Shown piece by piece: positions 18,059 to 25,518 of a stretch of 64,000 nt of DNA (position 1 is its first letter; the number at the start of each line of letters is the position of its first letter). The position numbers were made by a program, and so were the translations under genes. The notes under the pieces were generated by a model. That model saw only the letters and a program-made list of their open reading frames with translations. It did not search any database and had not been told where the DNA came from. The stretch lies in NCBI RefSeq assembly GCF_010669145.1, contig NZ_CP048632.1, forward strand, positions 2,872,501 through 2,936,500. The letters are read 5' to 3'. This DNA comes from Rhizobium oryzihabitans. GTDB lineage: Bacteria > Pseudomonadota > Alphaproteobacteria > Rhizobiales > Rhizobiaceae.

Positions 18059-18804
18059 TCAGGCGAACGAACCGTCGTCGCCTGAATCGAAATCGGCATC
18101 GTCGGCGCTGTCGTCAGCGTCGGCCTGCTGGATATCGTCATCATTGTTGTTCTGCGGGCTCGCGCCGTCGCCATAATAATTATTGATGACGGTTTCCTCG
18201 ACCGGGGCATTGCCCGCAGCATTGCTCCCGCCAAAGGGAGAGCCGAGCCCAAGCGACGACATGTGGCTGCCGAAAATTCCGCTCAGCGAGTTGGCAAGCA
18301 GCATGCCGCCGGCAACGCCGGCTGCGGTGCCGAGCGCCCCCTGCAAAAAGCCGCCACCTGAACGGCCGACTGCGCCGGGCTGCTGGCTCCAGGGGCCGCC
18401 GGGTTGCTGTTGACCGGCTGGTGATCCCCAGGGGCCGGCTGTCTGGCCGGCGGTATCGTTACGCCAGGATGTCTGTGGGGCAGGGGCGGGCGTCGGTGCA
18501 GGCGGCTGCGGCTGGCCGGTGCCGAAGATGGAACTCAGAAAACCGCCCTGTGCGGCCGCCTGCGGGCGGCATTGCCGCTTTCCAGCGCATGGATGCGATC
18601 TTCAAGCTGCTTGATATGGGCTGCCGCCGCCTCCAGACCCTTTTCCTGAACGATTACCGCCTGGGCAAGATAATAGGGGGCTGCGGGCTGATCGCGCACG
18701 GCGTCTGCGATCAATGTTTCCGCCTCGCGGTCACGCGGGGTGGCGGATGCGGTTCTGGTCCTGTCGAACAGGGCCTTGAGAAGCTGGCTTTCTTCCGGTG
18801 ACAT
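18059..18804 (-). pseudogene. DUF2076 protein split by a frameshift
   Basis: The N-terminal part (M-S-P-E-E-S-Q-L-L-K-A-L-F-D-R) and the C-terminal part (G-F-L-Q-G-A-L-G-T-A-A-G-V-A-G-G-M) are the two ends of one DUF2076 protein, but they lie in different frames. Reading through, the shift falls at about 18558-18572. Adding one base there (for example turning CGCAGG into CGCCAGG on the coding strand) joins them into Q-A-A-A-Q-G-G-F-L-S-S-I-F-G and one 249-residue protein. A Pro/Gln-rich linker and an acidic Asp-rich tail are typical of the family; function unknown. A strong AAGGAGG precedes the ATG at 18804. It is either a pseudogene or a sequence error. Confidence 0.8.
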
Positions 18805-18904
18805 ATGCTGCCTCCTTACCGTGAAGCGAAAATCCACGATAAGGAGGTAGGCCTCAATTCCGGCTTTTCAAAGCGGCCTGAATTTTAAATTTCGGTAATG
18901 ATCG

Positions 18905-19495
18905 TCAGCCGCCGAAGGCGAGCGACAGGCCCGCAATCGCCGTCAGCGCGCCGACGGTGCGGCTTGCCACCGAACCGAAACGGGCAATGCCGAGGCCGAG
19001 TGCGATGCCAGCCAGATGCAGGAGGGCCGTGGCGATCATGAAGCCGATGCCGAATTGCCAGGCGCCCGCGCTGCCGAGCTCACCACCATGGGCGTGGCCA
19101 TGGAAAAGTGCGAAGGCACCAACGACCGCGGCTGCTGCTGCGGTGGGAAGCCTTGCCGCCATGGCAACCAGCAGACCAAGGCCGATGACGGAGGCCAGAA
19201 TTGCGGGTTCGACAAAGGGAAGGCCTACCCCATAAACCGCCATCAGGAAGCCCACGGCCATGGTGCCGACGAAGGCGGATGGCACGATCCACAGCGCCTT
19301 GCGGTCGCCCTGTGCCACGGCGATCTGCGAGGCCCAGATGCCGACGGCGACCATCGCCAGAATGTGGTCCGCGCCGAAAAAGGGGTGGGAGACGCCGGCC
19401 ATGAAGGAACCGTGTTCTTCCGGGTTCAAATGGGCGAAGGCGGGCAGGGCGGTAACGCCGAGTGCGGCGGCAGTGAGGCTTAGTCTTTTCAGCAT
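18905..19495 (-). CDS. HupE/UreJ family metal transporter
   Basis: A membrane protein of 196 residues with a signal peptide ending near A-F-A-H (residue 21) and six hydrophobic helices. The family motif H-P-F-F-G-A-D-H-I-L-A-M is at residues 37-48, and a second His-rich motif F-H-G-H-A-H-G is at about 145. HupE/UreJ proteins take up nickel or cobalt for hydrogenase or urease. No urease or hydrogenase genes are nearby, so the physiological partner is not evident. The mature N-terminus would start with His, a possible metal ligand. The ATG at 19495 fits the signal peptide. Confidence 0.9.
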   Translation of the reverse strand: MLKRLSLTAAALGVTALPAFAHLNPEEHGSFMAGVSHPFFGADHILAMVAVGIWASQIAVAQGDRKALWIVPSAFVGTMAVGFLMAVYGVGLPFVEPAILASVIGLGLLVAMAARLPTAAAAAVVGAFALFHGHAHGGELGSAGAWQFGIGFMIATALLHLAGIALGLGIARFGSVASRTVGALTAIAGLSLAFGG

Positions 19496-19730
19496 GGTTC
19501 CCTCTTTAGATTGTCGCCGCCGGCATGGGAATCTTGGGGTTCCCGCAACGGGCGGCACTGCAATGAGGCGGTGACGATATCGCGAAGGCGAAGAGGCTGT
19601 CCATGCGTCATCTGCCGGGGGTGCTGTTTATTGTTCAGGCGCGAACCTTGTCTTTTTTGCTCATTGCCTTACGTAACAAGTCGCACTATGTCCGAAGGGC
19701 ATGCACGAATTACGCTGGAGAGAGCCGTTG

Positions 19731-20312
19731 ATGAACGAAGACGAAGACGACAAGAGCAAGGAACTGCCGATCGGCAAGGAAACGGAAGCGAATCTTTTCA
19801 AGTCGCGTTCGATCTTCATCTATGGTGGCATCACGCAGGAACTGGCGCAGAAGGTCTGCACGCAGCTCGTGGCACTTGCCGCCGCCAGCGACGATGACAT
19901 TCGCGTTTACGTCAATTCGCCGGGCGGCCATGTCGAATCGGGTGATTCCATCCATGACATGATCAAGTTCATCAAGCCGAAGGTCTATATCATCGGTACG
20001 GGCTGGGTCGCTTCCGCCGGTGCGCTGATCTACGTATCGGTGCCGAAAGAACGCCGTCTTTGCCTGCCGAACACCCGCTTCCTGCTGCACCAACCCTCCG
20101 GCGGTACGCGCGGCATGGCGTCCGACATCGAAATCCAGGCGCGCGAAATCATCAAGATGAACCAGCGCCTGATCAAGATCTTCTCCAAGGCCACCGGCCA
20201 GAGCGAAGAAAAGATCGCCAAGGATATCGATCGCGATTACTGGCTGGGCGCGGAAGAGGCCAAGGATTACGGCCTCGTCGGCAAGATTGTCGAGAGCCAG
20301 TCGGAAGTTTGA
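19731..20312 (+). CDS. ClpP-family serine protease, divergent type
   Basis: A 193-residue member of the ClpP peptidase family. The triad aligns as Ser95 (in V-A-S-A-G-A), His120 (L-L-H-Q-P) and Asp169 (D-R-D-Y-W). The S-P-G-G oxyanion-region motif is at 63-66. It departs from canonical ClpP: the N-terminal axial-loop segment is replaced by an acidic/basic stretch, and the serine motif reads G-W-V-A-S-A-G instead of G-x-A-A-S-M-G. It therefore looks like one of the accessory ClpP paralogues of rhizobia, which may act in mixed rings or alone. The ATG at 19731 has a GGAGAG upstream. No clpX or clpA is adjacent. Confidence 0.88.
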   Translation: MNEDEDDKSKELPIGKETEANLFKSRSIFIYGGITQELAQKVCTQLVALAAASDDDIRVYVNSPGGHVESGDSIHDMIKFIKPKVYIIGTGWVASAGALIYVSVPKERRLCLPNTRFLLHQPSGGTRGMASDIEIQAREIIKMNQRLIKIFSKATGQSEEKIAKDIDRDYWLGAEEAKDYGLVGKIVESQSEV

Positions 20313-20332
20313 GCTTTCGAGTTTTAAATTGA

Positions 20333-20369
20333 GAAAGCCCGCATCGGTGGAAACCGGTGCGGGCTTTTT
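20333..20369 (+). terminator. Terminator between clpP-like and MxKDx genes
   Basis: A 10-bp perfect stem (AAAGCCCGCA with TGCGGGCTTT) with T-tracts that suit the plus-strand ClpP-like gene and A-tracts that would also serve the convergent minus-strand gene. Confidence 0.85.
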
Positions 20370-20411
20370 CCATTCTGGCCTGTAAATATGCTCAATGCAG
20401 GCCGGTATGCG

Positions 20412-20669
20412 TCATTTCATCATGTCGCAGGCCTTCATCATGTCGGCCTTTTTCATCTTGTCCATTTCCATGCCGGCCTTGTGCATGCAGTCCTTCTTGC
20501 TTGCCATGGACATGCCGTCCTTCTTCATCGGCTCCATCTTCATGGTGTCGCTGTGCATCGTGTCTTTCTTCATCGCATCGGGTTTCATGCTGTCGGCGTG
20601 GGCGATGCCTGCGAAAGACAGTGCGGACAGCATGGAAGCGGTGGCGATGGCGGCAAAAATGCGGGTCAT
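20412..20669 (-). CDS. Met/Lys/Asp-rich MxKDx pentapeptide-repeat exported protein
   Basis: An 85-residue secreted protein. A signal peptide ends near A-H-A-D (residue 26). The mature part is a run of degenerate five-residue units of the type M-x-K-D-x (D-A-M-K-K, D-T-M-H-S, D-T-M-K-M, E-P-M-K-K and so on) with two cysteines near the end. This matches the 'pentapeptide MXKDX' family. The many Met, His and Asp residues suggest metal binding, perhaps copper, but function is unproven. It is divergent from the ECF sigma gene and carries the same type of promoter motif (20734-20759), so it is likely a member of that regulon. Confidence 0.85.
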   Translation of the reverse strand: MTRIFAAIATASMLSALSFAGIAHADSMKPDAMKKDTMHSDTMKMEPMKKDGMSMASKKDCMHKAGMEMDKMKKADMMKACDMMK

Positions 20670-20733
20670 GAAGGGTCTCCTCTGGACGTCGTTGTATGTC
20701 CGCCGACATTGTGCCGGGGCTCACGATTGTCCA

Positions 20734-20759
20734 TTCGGTCGGGAACGGCCCATTGTTAC
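20734..20759 (-). promoter_or_regulatory. SigF-type ECF promoter of the MxKDx gene
   Basis: On the minus strand: GTAACA, a 16-bp spacer and CGAA. This agrees with the GTAACC-N16-CGAA promoter described for the Caulobacter SigF regulon. It lies about 65 bp upstream of the start codon. Confidence 0.6.
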
Positions 20760-20813
20760 GACTTCACGCGCTTGTGACGTGATATTTGGGCGAGATTTTT
20801 TTCAAGCCATTAT

Positions 20814-20838
20814 GTAACAATATCCTGCGGACTGCGAA
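20814..20838 (+). promoter_or_regulatory. SigF-type ECF promoter of the sigma operon
   Basis: GTAACA, a 15-bp spacer and CGAA on the plus strand, 17 bp before the sigma factor ATG. It suggests autoregulation; the transcript leader would be very short. Confidence 0.5.
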
Positions 20839-20854
20839 TAACCCGATAGTGACG

Positions 20855-21403
20855 ATGACAGGCAGCCTTTCGGAAGAAACATTGAAAATGCTGATGCTGC
20901 GTTCCCTCGACGGGGACGAAAGCGCTTACAGGCATTTGCTTCATGCCTTGCGCAGGCTGCTGATCGCCTATTACGGCCATCGCATGTCGTCGGCATCCAG
21001 AGGCGATGTGGAGGATCTTGTCCAGGAAACTCTGCTGTCGCTTCACGCCAAAAGGGAGACCTATGATCGTGCGAGGCCGTTTACGGCCTGGTTCTTTTCG
21101 ATAGCGCGCTACAAGCTCATCGACCACTATCGAGGCAGGGGCGCGCGTGCGCTGACCGAAGTCGAGCTTGATGACACGCTTGAGGCGGAATCGTCCGTCG
21201 ATGCGGTTACGGCGCGCATGGATGTCGAGCGGTTGCTCGATGATCTGCCGGAGCGGCAACGCGACCTTATTCGCAGGGTGAAGCTCGAGGGGCAGTCGAT
21301 CGCCGAAGCGGCGGAAAAATCCGGCCAGACCGAGCTTGCGGCAAGGGTCGGCATTCACAGGACACTGAAAATCCTGGCGGCAAAGTTGCGGGGAGACACG
21401 TGA
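20855..21403 (+). CDS. ECF sigma factor, SigF (ECF16-like) type
   Basis: A 182-residue extracytoplasmic-function sigma factor. Region 2 contains D-V-E-D-L-V-Q-E-T-L-L-S-L-H, P-F-T-A-W-F-F-S-I-A-R and Y-K-L-I-D-H-Y-R. Region 4 contains L-P-E-R-Q-R-D-L-I-R-R-V-K-L-E-G-Q-S-I-A-E-A-A. The next gene encodes a DUF1109/NrsF-type membrane anti-sigma factor, and its GTG overlaps the sigma stop codon, so the pair is coupled. In Caulobacter the homologous SigF-NrsF pair responds to heavy metals and oxidants. The ATG at 20855 follows the promoter-like motif closely; the frame is open from 20786 but that part has no family similarity. Confidence 0.88.
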   Translation: MTGSLSEETLKMLMLRSLDGDESAYRHLLHALRRLLIAYYGHRMSSASRGDVEDLVQETLLSLHAKRETYDRARPFTAWFFSIARYKLIDHYRGRGARALTEVELDDTLEAESSVDAVTARMDVERLLDDLPERQRDLIRRVKLEGQSIAEAAEKSGQTELAARVGIHRTLKILAAKLRGDT

Positions 21404-22043
21404 GAAAGACGGATGACATCATTGACCAGCTGGCGGGGATCTGAAGCCCGTACCGGCTTTTGCGCTTGAGCGCAGGCTGGCGCTTGCCGCCGTGCCGGCG
21501 ATCTTCGTTTCGCTGCTGCTGATGCTCTTCATTCTCGGGCTGCGTGGCGATATGGATGCTGCCCTGACCGAAGTGGGGTTCTGGATCAAGTCCGCCTACA
21601 ACGCCTTGCTGGCTATAATTGCTTTCGTCGCTGTCAGACGCCTTGCCCGTCCTGACGGTGAAAGCGGCTGGCTGTTCGCTTGGCTTGCGGTGATTTTCGT
21701 TGCGATGGCAGCGATAGCGCTGGTCCAGCTGGGGTTTGCACTGCCGGGCAATTATGGTGCGCTTATTATGGGGTCATCCGCGCTGCATTGCCCGTTTCTG
21801 ATTGTCGCTTTCGGGCTTCCCATCTTCCTGGCGAATTTTTCGGTTCTCAAGCGCTCCGCTCCCGCTGATCCTGCACTTGCGGGTTTTGTCGCGGGTATTG
21901 CGGCGGGTGCGGCCGGAGCCTGGGTCTATTCGTGGTTCTGCACCGAAAACGGCATGGCCTTCGTGCTGATCTGGTATTCGCTGGGCATTCTTCTGACCGG
22001 ACTTATCGGCGCCTTTGCCGGTTCACGCCTTCTGCGCTGGTGA
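21400..22043 (+). pseudogene. NrsF/DUF1109-type anti-sigma factor, frameshifted
   Basis: Six-helix membrane protein of the DUF1109 (NrsF) family, partner of the preceding sigma factor. The conserved cysteines of the family are visible (A-L-H-C-P-F and W-F-C-T-E-N), as is the family C-terminus (I-W-Y-S-L-G-I ... R-L-L-R-W). The natural start is a GTG at 21400 that overlaps the sigma stop, giving M-R-K-T-D-D-I-I-D-Q-L-A-G. That frame hits a TGA 14 codons later. One extra G in the G4 run at 21435-21438 restores D-L-K-P-V-P-A-F-A-L-E-R-R-L-A-L and the whole protein. Without it, translation could only restart at the GTG at 21492, losing the N-terminal sigma-binding part. Confidence 0.82.
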
Positions 22044-22126
22044 AGGGCGCATCCTTTGCCACATCGCCTCGTTTGCCGATGCCGGCCCGGACGTCGTCCC
22101 GAGCCGGCATTGTCTTTTCACGGGTT

Positions 22127-23209
22127 TCACTGACCCAGGTTGGCGGGGATTGCGAATGCAGCAAACTGGGTGAACTGCTTGCCCGGGTTGAAATTGTCGT
22201 CAGAGGCAATGACGAAAAGCTGTTTGCCGTCCACCACCGGTCCGAATGCGAGGCTCTCGATATTGTCCACATCGAGACCGAAATCGCCTTCGTTGATTTC
22301 GAACCATGGTGTTTTTGATACGGGGCGCATATTTGCGGCGTAGATCTTGTCCTTGCCGAGGATGTTTTCGGCGCCGGACAGATCGACTATGAAAAAGCGG
22401 ATATGGTTGCCGACGCCGGAGGCGAAATTGCGCTCCACGGCGACGAAACGGCCATCCGGCAGGGCGGCAAGGGCGGAGAGGCCGTTATCGTTATATTTCG
22501 GCTCGGCGGCCGTCGGGGTCTTGGAGATCGCTTCGGTGACATAGACATGTTCGGCGACGGGTTTCAGCGTCGCGGTGTCGATGACGAGAATACGCGCCGG
22601 GCTGCCGGCCTGCGGTGTCGCCTTCTGACCGTCCTGGGTCAACGCATTTTCCGTGGCGGCGATGAGCTTGCCGGATGTGAGGCTCAGCCCCTCGAAGCCG
22701 AGATTGTTCTGCACACCCTTCGTCTTCGCGTCATTGACGAGGTAGGCATCGGGCAGCTCCAGCCGCTTGACGTTGCCGCCATCGAGGTCCGAAACATAAA
22801 TTGCCGGCTGGTTTTTCAGGTCGCGTTCCGAGGACCAGTAAAGCTTGTCGCCCTTGCGGTCGAGCGCGATGCCTTCCGCATCGATACCCTTCGGTGCGAA
22901 GGCCGCCCCGGTCTCGTCCTTCAACTCGCGCGTGGCGGCGATGTTCAGCGTGACGACGCCTTCCGTCACGGCCAGTTCCAGCTCGTAATAGCGGGCAGGG
23001 CCTTTTTCGACGCGATCATCGGAGATGGCGAGATAGCGACCGGTTTCGCTGTCGAAGGTCAGATCGGAAATGCCGCCAAAGGTGACGCCATTGATGGAAA
23101 GGCCGGAAGGCACGACGATCTGCCCCAAAAAGGTTGGTGCCGGCGGGGTTTGCGCTGCTACCGGAAGGGCAGCGAAACAGAAAGTGGCGATGGTGATGAT
23201 GCGAAACAT
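22127..23209 (-). CDS. Exported esterase-like/phytase-like protein
   Basis: A 360-residue secreted protein with a signal peptide (to about residue 20, P-V-A-A-Q). It matches the 'esterase-like activity of phytase' family, a beta-propeller-type fold: G-G-I-S-D-L-T-F near residue 45, A-I-S-D-D-R, D-A-E-G-I-A-L, G-F-E-G-L-S-L and N-I-E-S-L-A-F-G-P. The repeated E-G/E-S-L motifs with acidic residues suggest calcium or metal binding. The substrate is unknown; the phytase label comes from the family name only. It stands alone, divergent from benE. Confidence 0.82.
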   Translation of the reverse strand: MFRIITIATFCFAALPVAAQTPPAPTFLGQIVVPSGLSINGVTFGGISDLTFDSETGRYLAISDDRVEKGPARYYELELAVTEGVVTLNIAATRELKDETGAAFAPKGIDAEGIALDRKGDKLYWSSERDLKNQPAIYVSDLDGGNVKRLELPDAYLVNDAKTKGVQNNLGFEGLSLTSGKLIAATENALTQDGQKATPQAGSPARILVIDTATLKPVAEHVYVTEAISKTPTAAEPKYNDNGLSALAALPDGRFVAVERNFASGVGNHIRFFIVDLSGAENILGKDKIYAANMRPVSKTPWFEINEGDFGLDVDNIESLAFGPVVDGKQLFVIASDDNFNPGKQFTQFAAFAIPANLGQ

Positions 23210-23495
23210 GGAGACGACCCCTGTTGTGGCGGATGCCCTGTCGTGACGACTGCCCAGAGGATTAGCGTGCTGCCGCTAAACTTTGATGACGTTTTCCATG
23301 CCGCCGTACCTGAAGTCTGGCACCTCATCTTGCCAAGCCGCTTCTTTTTTGATCCTGAATGATATCAATGCTTCATCCAAAACGTGCCGCCATCTTCGGA
23401 TTCGTGCTCCACGTTTTGAGTTTCGTTTTCTGCCTGTCGCCAGTGCATAGCGCTTTATGTCTTCCGCGACAGCCAGCAGGCCGTAGAGTGCTTTT

Positions 23496-24674
23496 ATGCT
23501 GAGAGATTTTTCCGTCCAGAGCCTGTTCATGGGATGCCTGACCGCCTTTGTCGGCTTCGCCAGTTCCTTTGCTGTCGTGTTGCAGGGCCTGAAGGCTGTC
23601 GGAGCGACGGATTTCGAAGCGGCCTCCGGGCTGATGGCGCTTTCGGTCGCGATGGGGGTTTGCGCCATCGCTCTTTCCGTCGCCACCCGGCTTCCCATCA
23701 GCATTGCATGGTCGACGCCCGGAGCAGCGCTTCTGGCAACCACCGGCGTGATCGAGGGCGGCTTTCCAGCCGCCGTGGGTGGGTTCATCATCTGCGCGAT
23801 ATTGATCATCATTGCCGGCCTGTTCAGGCCGCTCGGAAGGGCGGTTGCCTCCATTCCCGCGCCACTTGCCAATGCCATGCTGTCAGGGGTCATCATCGGC
23901 CTGTGTTTCGCGCCGATCAAGGCGATCGGTTTCAACCCGATGCTTGGGTTGCCGATCATTCTCGCGTGGATCGTGGTGGGAGCCTTCCGGCGGCTTTTCG
24001 CGGTGCCCGCCGCCCTTGCCGCCTTTGTGCTGGTGATGATCTTTGGCGTCGATATTCCGGCGGGCGCGCTGGACAGCGTGGCGCAATCGCTGACACCGCC
24101 GATGGAATGGGTAACGCCCGTCTTCAGTCTCCACGCGGTTGTTTCCATCGCGCTGCCGCTCTTCATCGTCACCATGGCTTCGCAGAATATTCCCGGCATC
24201 GCGGTGCTGAAGGTCAATCACTACGATCCTCAGCCCGGACCGCTTTTCGCCTCGACCGGCTTTTTCTCGCTGCTTTCCGCACCGTTTGGCGGCCATGCGG
24301 TCAATCTTGCGGCCATCACGGCGGCGATGTGCGCGGGCGAGGACGCCCATCCTGATCCAAAGCGACGTTACTGGGCGGCGATCATCGGCGGTGTCGGTTA
24401 CATCATCTTCGGCCTCCTGGCGGGCGTGGTGACCGCCTTCGTGGCGCTTGCGCCGCCCATCCTCATTCAGGCGGTGGCCGGGCTTGCGCTGGTCGGCGCC
24501 TTTTCCGGCTCAGCCGTTGCGGCCTTCAGGGAGCCGGAAACGCGTGAGGCAGCGGCGATCACCTTCCTCATCACCGCATCCGGCCTTTCCTTCGCCGGTG
24601 TTTCCGGGGCCTTCTGGGGCTTGATCGGTGGTGGGCTGATGATGGCGTTGCAGCGGGTGGTGAAGCGTGGTTAG
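23496..24674 (+). CDS. BenE-family benzoate/proton symporter-like transporter
   Basis: A 392-residue inner-membrane transporter with about 11-12 helices that matches the BenE family throughout: W-S-T-P-G-A-A-L-L near residue 73, P-A-P-L-A-N-A-M-L-S-G near 120, and the conserved Q-N-I-P-G and P-F-G-G-H-A-V-N-L-A-A-I-T-A-A motifs near 230 and 265. BenE proteins import benzoate, but no benzoate catabolic genes are nearby, so the substrate may differ. It stands alone upstream of the brnTA module. Confidence 0.9.
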   Translation: MLRDFSVQSLFMGCLTAFVGFASSFAVVLQGLKAVGATDFEAASGLMALSVAMGVCAIALSVATRLPISIAWSTPGAALLATTGVIEGGFPAAVGGFIICAILIIIAGLFRPLGRAVASIPAPLANAMLSGVIIGLCFAPIKAIGFNPMLGLPIILAWIVVGAFRRLFAVPAALAAFVLVMIFGVDIPAGALDSVAQSLTPPMEWVTPVFSLHAVVSIALPLFIVTMASQNIPGIAVLKVNHYDPQPGPLFASTGFFSLLSAPFGGHAVNLAAITAAMCAGEDAHPDPKRRYWAAIIGGVGYIIFGLLAGVVTAFVALAPPILIQAVAGLALVGAFSGSAVAAFREPETREAAAITFLITASGLSFAGVSGAFWGLIGGGLMMALQRVVKRG

Positions 24675-24708
24675 ATAGGGAGCTTATTGTTTTAAAGAAA
24701 TATTATTT

Positions 24709-24978
24709 ATGGATTTCGAATTCGATCCTGCCAAAAGTGAAAGTAACAAAGACAAACATGGGATAGATTTCGTCGAGGCAAGAGCGCTTTGGCTGGACGA
24801 GAAAAGACTTGTCGTTCTTCTCGAAACCACGTCGGAAGAACGGTATATTATGATCGCTCAGTTGCGAGGAAAGTGCTGGAGCGCCGTCTATACCTACAGA
24901 AATGACCGGTTGCGGATCATTTCCGTCAGGCGTTCCAGAGACAAGGAGAAGCATCGTTATGAAGACGATAAGCGCTGA
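24709..24978 (+). CDS. brnT: BrnT-type toxin of a type II toxin-antitoxin pair
   Basis: An 89-residue BrnT ribonuclease-like toxin: F-E-F-D-P-A-K-S-x-x-N-x-x-K-H-G-I-D-F at the N-terminus, then E-E-R-Y-I-M-I, then R-I-I-S-V-R-R-S-R-x-x-E. BrnT has a RelE-like fold and cleaves RNA until bound by BrnA. The antitoxin gene overlaps it by 20 bp, the usual toxin-first order of this family. The pair lies between a BenE transporter and the leuA leader, and its local base composition is poorer in GC than the flanks, suggesting acquisition. Confidence 0.92.
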   Translation: MDFEFDPAKSESNKDKHGIDFVEARALWLDEKRLVVLLETTSEERYIMIAQLRGKCWSAVYTYRNDRLRIISVRRSRDKEKHRYEDDKR

Positions 24979-25201
24979 AGATTTCGACAAAAAATTCGAT
25001 GATGGCGAAGATTTGGATGACTATGTCGACTGGTCCAAGGCCACCCGTCCGGGGCTGGAATTGGTGCATGTCGATGTTGATCTTCCCGAAGAGGTTTTGC
25101 GGAGAGTGGATGCGGAAGCGGCGCGCCTCGGCACGACGCGTCAATCCCTGATGGCTGAATGGATCGCCGAAAGGCTGGAGAGCGTTAGGCAGGTAAAATA
25201 A
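24959..25201 (+). CDS. brnA: BrnA-type antitoxin
   Basis: An 80-residue antitoxin with the BrnA architecture: an acidic N-terminal toxin-binding part (S-A-E-D-F-D-K-K-F-D-D-G-E-D-L-D-D-Y-V-D-W), then a ribbon-helix-helix DNA-binding part (V-D-V-D-L-P-E-E-V-L-R-R-V-D-A-E-A). The ATG at 24959 is inside the end of brnT and gives the family start M-K-T-I-S. BrnA normally represses its own operon as a BrnTA complex. Confidence 0.9.
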   Translation: MKTISAEDFDKKFDDGEDLDDYVDWSKATRPGLELVHVDVDLPEEVLRRVDAEAARLGTTRQSLMAEWIAERLESVRQVK

Positions 25202-25258
25202 AGCGAGCGATCACAAGGTGACTTGTCAGACCGCCAGACGCTGTTTATACACATCGCC

Positions 25259-25378
25259 ATGAGCAACAGCATCGCAACCATTTCCGGCATGAGCGCGCAG
25301 ATTTCTGCGAAGGTCTCGCCGTGCGGTGCACTCTCGCTTCTTAGCCTCGACCTTACACGCGGTTGCCGGGTCCAGTGA
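25259..25378 (+). CDS. Leader peptide of leuA, Leu-rich
   Basis: A 39-codon ORF between brnA and leuA. Near its end it has a cluster of five leucine codons within nine (A-L-S-L-L-S-L-D-L), as expected for a peptide that senses charged leucyl-tRNA. A second ATG at 25289 would give a 29-residue form. The stop codon overlaps the left arm of a GC-rich inverted repeat. leuA attenuation by leader peptides is known in proteobacteria; here it is inferred from codon content and position. Confidence 0.72.
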   Translation: MSNSIATISGMSAQISAKVSPCGALSLLSLDLTRGCRVQ

Positions 25379-25421
25379 GGAGCGCCCGGCGGCCGAAAGC
25401 CCGCTGGCGCTAACGCTCCTC
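25377..25421 (+). promoter_or_regulatory. Attenuator-type hairpin before leuA
   Basis: GAGGAGCG (25377-25384) pairs with CGCTCCTC (25414-25421). A competing pair AGCGCC (25381-25386) with GGCGCT (25406-25411) uses the same bases. It directly follows the leader peptide. No clean T-run follows, so the mechanism may be translational or Rho-dependent. A further small hairpin (GGCCC-TGAA-GGGCC) lies at about 25452-25465. Confidence 0.55.
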
Positions 25422-25518
25422 ATCTCGAAATCTCATTTTATACTGGATTTAGGCCCTGAAGGGCCGCGCATCCGCCGATGGCGAAAGACGCCCGCGGACT
25501 GCGCAAGGAGGAAGCGAA

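Noticed and set aside
19673..19696. GTAACA..CGAA upstream of the ClpP-like gene as a third SigF promoter
   Set aside because: The spacer is only 14 bp, two less than the consensus, and the ClpP-like gene has no clear link to the sigma system.
24709..25201. brnTA as part of a larger genomic island
   Set aside because: Flanking genes look like core genome on both sides and no integrase or direct repeats bound the pair.
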